From Chthoniobacterales bacterium (GTDB lineage: Bacteria > Verrucomicrobiota > Verrucomicrobiia > Chthoniobacterales > JAATET01), in NCBI GenBank assembly GCA_015655545.1, contig JAATET010000015.1, positions 1 through 32,849 on the forward strand: 32,849 nucleotides of DNA. Reading direction: 5' to 3'. The position numbers and the translations under genes are program-made. The notes under the pieces are model-generated. The model was given only the letters and a program-made list of their open reading frames with translations. It did no database searches and was not told the origin of the DNA. Positions within the stretch are counted from its first letter, which is position 1; each line of letters begins with the position of its first letter. Below are positions 30,991 to 32,849 of the stretch, piece after piece.

Positions 30991-32090
30991 TGCGACTGAC
31001 CTTTCGTCGTGGTGGCACTTGTTTCGTCGGCCATCAGCAGTGCCATCCGATCTGAGTGCGCCGGCCTGACGTGGCTGTAGGTATCCAGGATGAGCTTTCC
31101 TCCGTCGCTGTGGCCTTGCCATCCCGCAATTACCTTTACGTCCACGCCGCGCTCGATGGCGGCCGTAATGAACATGCGACGGAACGCTCGGGCGGAATAT
31201 GCCGGTAGGTTCAGGCGAACGCACGCGGAGGCGAGGGCCTTCTTGGCGTCTCCGATCGAAAATACCTTCATTTCGGGGCGAGGGGGCTTGCCGCCATTTT
31301 TCTTCACTGCCGCGGCCCATCTTCGCTCAAGCAGCGGGCGAAGCTGCGGATAGATCGGAACCTCGAACCCCCTCCGCGTTTTGTGGCGGAAGGTCGTGAA
31401 CTGGCTGCGCTGAAAATCAACCCGGCTCCAGTCGAGAGACGACGCCTCCGCCTGGCCCATGCCGGCGAGCCCGAGGAACTCCACGAAATCCGCGCTCTCC
31501 TCCGCGGTGTCGGAAAATGGCTGCGTGCGGATACTTTTCACGATTGCCCTAAAATCGGCGGGCGAGGGGGCAAGCCGAATAGGCGTCTCCCGTTTTCGCG
31601 GCTTCAATTTCTTCGGATCGAACGGCAGCTTGAAAATAACGCCGTCCTCCACGGCCAGCTCGAACATGCCAAGCAGAACTTCCCGCGCCAGGTTGTAGCC
31701 TGCAGCGTTCTTGTAGCGCGAAAGAAGGGTTTGCACTTCGCTCGATTTGATCGAAGCAACACGACGGCCCGATCCGCCTTCCGGCCATTCCTTCCGGATG
31801 AGATTGAGGACGGTTGCCCGATTCTTGATCGTGCCGGGTGAAAGGTGCTGGATCGTTTTCTCGTAACGGTCCGCGAGCTTTTCCAACGTGAGCTTGCGAG
31901 AACCAAGATCCAAGGTCTCAGCATCGGTGCGAAAGACACGGAGCTTGCGGCGCGCCTCGGGAAGATTGTCCGTTTCAAGGCTCCGTTTGATCTGCTTGCC
32001 ACTCTTCTTGATGATGGCATAGTAGCTCCCGCTGGACGGGTTTCGATAAAGACACTCTCCGACTTTCTCAAATGGAATTGCTTTGCTCAT
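30987..32090 (-). CDS. int: Tyrosine recombinase (integrase) with unusual active site
   Basis: The 367-residue integrase has an N-terminal arm-binding part, a SAM-like core-binding domain (about 65-160) and a catalytic domain (about 170-345). K237 (FRHKTRRG), R304, GH at 326-327 and the nucleophile Y338 (DTYSH) are visible. The first catalytic Arg position reads G212 (LAGMGQAEASSLDW instead of a TGMRxxE-type motif), and the His two residues before the second Arg pair reads R301. The start has a ribosome binding site (GAGAGG). It lies upstream of the tRNA and is transcribed away from it. It must be what inserted this element. Confidence 0.92.
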   Translation of the reverse strand: MSKAIPFEKVGECLYRNPSSGSYYAIIKKSGKQIKRSLETDNLPEARRKLRVFRTDAETLDLGSRKLTLEKLADRYEKTIQHLSPGTIKNRATVLNLIRKEWPEGGSGRRVASIKSSEVQTLLSRYKNAAGYNLAREVLLGMFELAVEDGVIFKLPFDPKKLKPRKRETPIRLAPSPADFRAIVKSIRTQPFSDTAEESADFVEFLGLAGMGQAEASSLDWSRVDFQRSQFTTFRHKTRRGFEVPIYPQLRPLLERRWAAAVKKNGGKPPRPEMKVFSIGDAKKALASACVRLNLPAYSARAFRRMFITAAIERGVDVKVIAGWQGHSDGGKLILDTYSHVRPAHSDRMALLMADETSATTTKGQSQ

Positions 32091-32128
32091 GTAACCTCTC
32101 AGGTGCTCACGTTGTCCGACGTGCTCCG

Positions 32129-32157
32129 AACATACGGGTTACAAAAGCGGGTTACAA
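32129..32157 (-). promoter_or_regulatory. Candidate integrase promoter overlapped by the GGTTACAA repeats
   Basis: On the - strand TTGTAA (32152-32157) and TATGTT (32129-32134) are 17 bp apart. Both GGTTACAA motifs of the right end lie on or between them. If these motifs bind integrase or excisionase, the integrase would control its own gene. Confidence 0.35.
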
Positions 32158-32160
32158 TTC
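32136..32160 (+). repeat. Tandem GGTTACAA motif, right end copy
   Basis: The motif occurs at 32137 and 32150, in the same direction as the pair at 23684 and 23696. A related CTCTCAGG lies close by at 32096. Presence at both ends of the element supports a role as recombinase-binding arm sites. Confidence 0.6.
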
Positions 32161-32208
32161 AAATTTTAAAGCCTCGATAAATAGTCGTAAGTCGTTGGAA
32201 TACAGTAT

Positions 32209-32251
32209 AAAGGGCAGTTAGCTCAGCGGTAGAGCGGCACGTTTACACCGT
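32209..32251 (+). repeat. Right attachment site within the intact tRNA-Val
   Basis: The block is identical to 23514-23556 over 43 bp and covers the tRNA from three bases before its 5' end to the 3' side of the anticodon stem. The tRNA 3' half after 32251 is host sequence, and the part before it comes from the element. Confidence 0.9.
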
Positions 32252-32286
32252 GTTGGTCGGGGGTTCGATCCCCTCACTGCCCACCA
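32212..32286 (+). tRNA. tRNA-Val, anticodon TAC, CCA encoded
   Basis: It folds as a standard cloverleaf. The acceptor stem is perfect (GGGCAGT with ACTGCCC), the D stem is GCTC/GAGC, the anticodon stem GCACG/CGTGT has a loop TTTACAC with anticodon TAC at 32244-32246, and the T arm is GGGGG-TTCGATC-CCCTC. Discriminator A and CCA (32284-32286) are encoded. The anticodon reads GUA-type Val codons. Its 5' half comes from the integrated element and its 3' half from the host, so the upstream promoter region is also element-derived. No clear promoter stands out. Confidence 0.97.
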
Positions 32287-32342
32287 TTTCCGCGACCTTC
32301 CGGCCGGAAGAACACTTCCAAATTGGTCGAGAAATTGGGAAG

Positions 32343-32849
32343 CTAGGCCTGCGCCGCAATCCAGGCGAGTGCCTCATCGCGGGAGCGGATTGTTCCTTCG
32401 AGCTGGAGCGTCTGCACGGCGTCGAGCGTTTCCTTGAACCGTGGCCCCGGTTTCCACCCCAGCGCGATGAGGTCGCGCCCCGTGACGAGTGGCGGCGGAA
32501 TGAGCGGCTCGCTTGCGAATTCCTCCCGCTTCGCGCGCAGGAAGTCGTAGTTATCCAGCATTCCGTGGCTCGATCCGCAATCGACGCGGTGCAGCTCGAG
32601 TTCGTCATCCATGGTCTCGCGCGCGAGGAAGCGCTTGAGCTTCGCGATCCGCATGTGCCGCACGTCTTTGAACGCCATGTGATTTCTGACCAACGTGTCC
32701 GTGGCGGCGATGTCGGCATTCGAGAAACGCAAACGGGTCATGATTTCCCGGGCAAGATCCGCGCTCACATATTCGTGCCCGTTGAAACGGATGCGCCCGG
32801 TTTCATCGCGCAGAAAAGTGGGCGGCTTGCCGATGTCGTGAAACAAAAC
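32343..32849 (-). CDS. CCA-adding tRNA nucleotidyltransferase-like, C-terminal part (runs off the window)
   Basis: About 168 residues of the C-terminal part are visible. The HD-domain motif FHDIGKPPTF opens the visible part, followed by a helical region (NHMAFKDVRHMRIAKLKRFLARETMDDELELHRVDC) and a C-terminus ending ALAWIAAQA. This resembles the HD domain and tail of bacterial tRNA CCA-adding/poly(A) polymerase-family proteins. The catalytic head lies beyond 32849, so the assignment stays partial. It ends 57 bp from the tRNA-Val 3' end, which is convergent. Confidence 0.75.
   Translation of the reverse strand, partial: VLFHDIGKPPTFLRDETGRIRFNGHEYVSADLAREIMTRLRFSNADIAATDTLVRNHMAFKDVRHMRIAKLKRFLARETMDDELELHRVDCGSSHGMLDNYDFLRAKREEFASEPLIPPPLVTGRDLIALGWKPGPRFKETLDAVQTLQLEGTIRSRDEALAWIAAQA

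Larger units (their letters stand above)
23514..32251. mobile_element. Integrated element of about 8.7 kb at tRNA-Val, possible phage satellite
   Basis: The element is bounded by a perfect 43-bp direct repeat (23514-23556 and 32209-32251), the 5' half of tRNA-Val. It carries a tyrosine recombinase, an excisionase-like protein, an initiator-like gene with internal iteron-like repeats, a DnaC-like ATPase, one tape-measure-like protein with small coupled genes, and three small + strand genes at the far end. I find no terminase, portal, capsid, protease or lysis gene. The content resembles a replicating satellite or island more than a complete prophage. The interpretation as satellite is inferred; the boundaries are seen directly. 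Confidence 0.85.

Noticed and set aside
30415-31320. Longer form of the integrase-coupled protein (301 codons)
   Set aside because: The first 110 codons are a shadow of the integrase in another frame; the ATG at 30990 is in an ATGA overlap and starts the plausible protein.

Overview
The window looks like GC-rich bacterial chromosome, most probably from the Verrucomicrobiota. I infer this from the look of the housekeeping proteins and the gene order L25 - peptidyl-tRNA hydrolase - S6 - SSB; no marker in the window settles the phylum.

Bases 1-23139 are dense core genome. (1) A + strand cluster rplY-pth-rpsF-ssb serves translation and replication. (2) A - strand run nagZ-ppc-FAH-family hydrolase serves wall recycling, anaplerosis and catabolism. 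(3) A + strand run follows: nadD, rsfS, a Cys-rich mini-protein, a SirB1-type protein, cinA, an Hsp33-like chaperone and a CHAD protein. (4) On the - strand come a PiT phosphate transporter, a small membrane protein, a secreted phytase/esterase-like protein whose frame is broken, and rpmE-prfA. An acyl-CoA synthetase-like gene diverges from rpmE and overlaps its start. (5) On the - strand follow a fused two-domain siroheme-decarboxylase-like protein and a tightly coupled three-gene operon: an APS-kinase-like/methyltransferase fusion, a CDP-glycerol glycerophosphotransferase-like protein and a sulfotransferase. The operon suggests surface-glycan decoration.

Bases 23514-32251 are an integrated element of about 8.7 kb in a tRNA-Val(TAC) gene. 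It is bounded by a perfect 43-bp repeat made of the 5' half of the tRNA. Unusually, the element supplies the 5' half and upstream region of the tRNA, and its integrase gene lies upstream of the tRNA. A decayed piece of a related integrase lies just outside the left repeat, so the same tRNA was probably invaded before.

Inside, the element has an integrase, a coupled unknown gene, an excisionase-like protein, and a replication module resembling lambda O/P: an HTH initiator-like gene with two sets of iteron-like repeats inside its coding sequence, followed by a DnaC-like ATPase. Next come a DUF3102-like gene, several unknown genes, and one tape-measure-like protein with two small coupled genes before it. 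I see no terminase, portal, capsid or other tail gene. At the left end, three small + strand genes linked by 4-bp overlaps follow a possible short structured RNA with its own promoter and terminator. I read the element as a possible phage satellite or replicating integrative island. This is the most interesting part of the window.

Three genes (secreted phytase-like, DUF3102-like and the gene after it) are each broken by what looks like one missing base in or next to a homopolymer. Homopolymer undercalling should be excluded before calling them pseudogenes. The window ends inside a CCA-adding-enzyme-like gene just past the tRNA.
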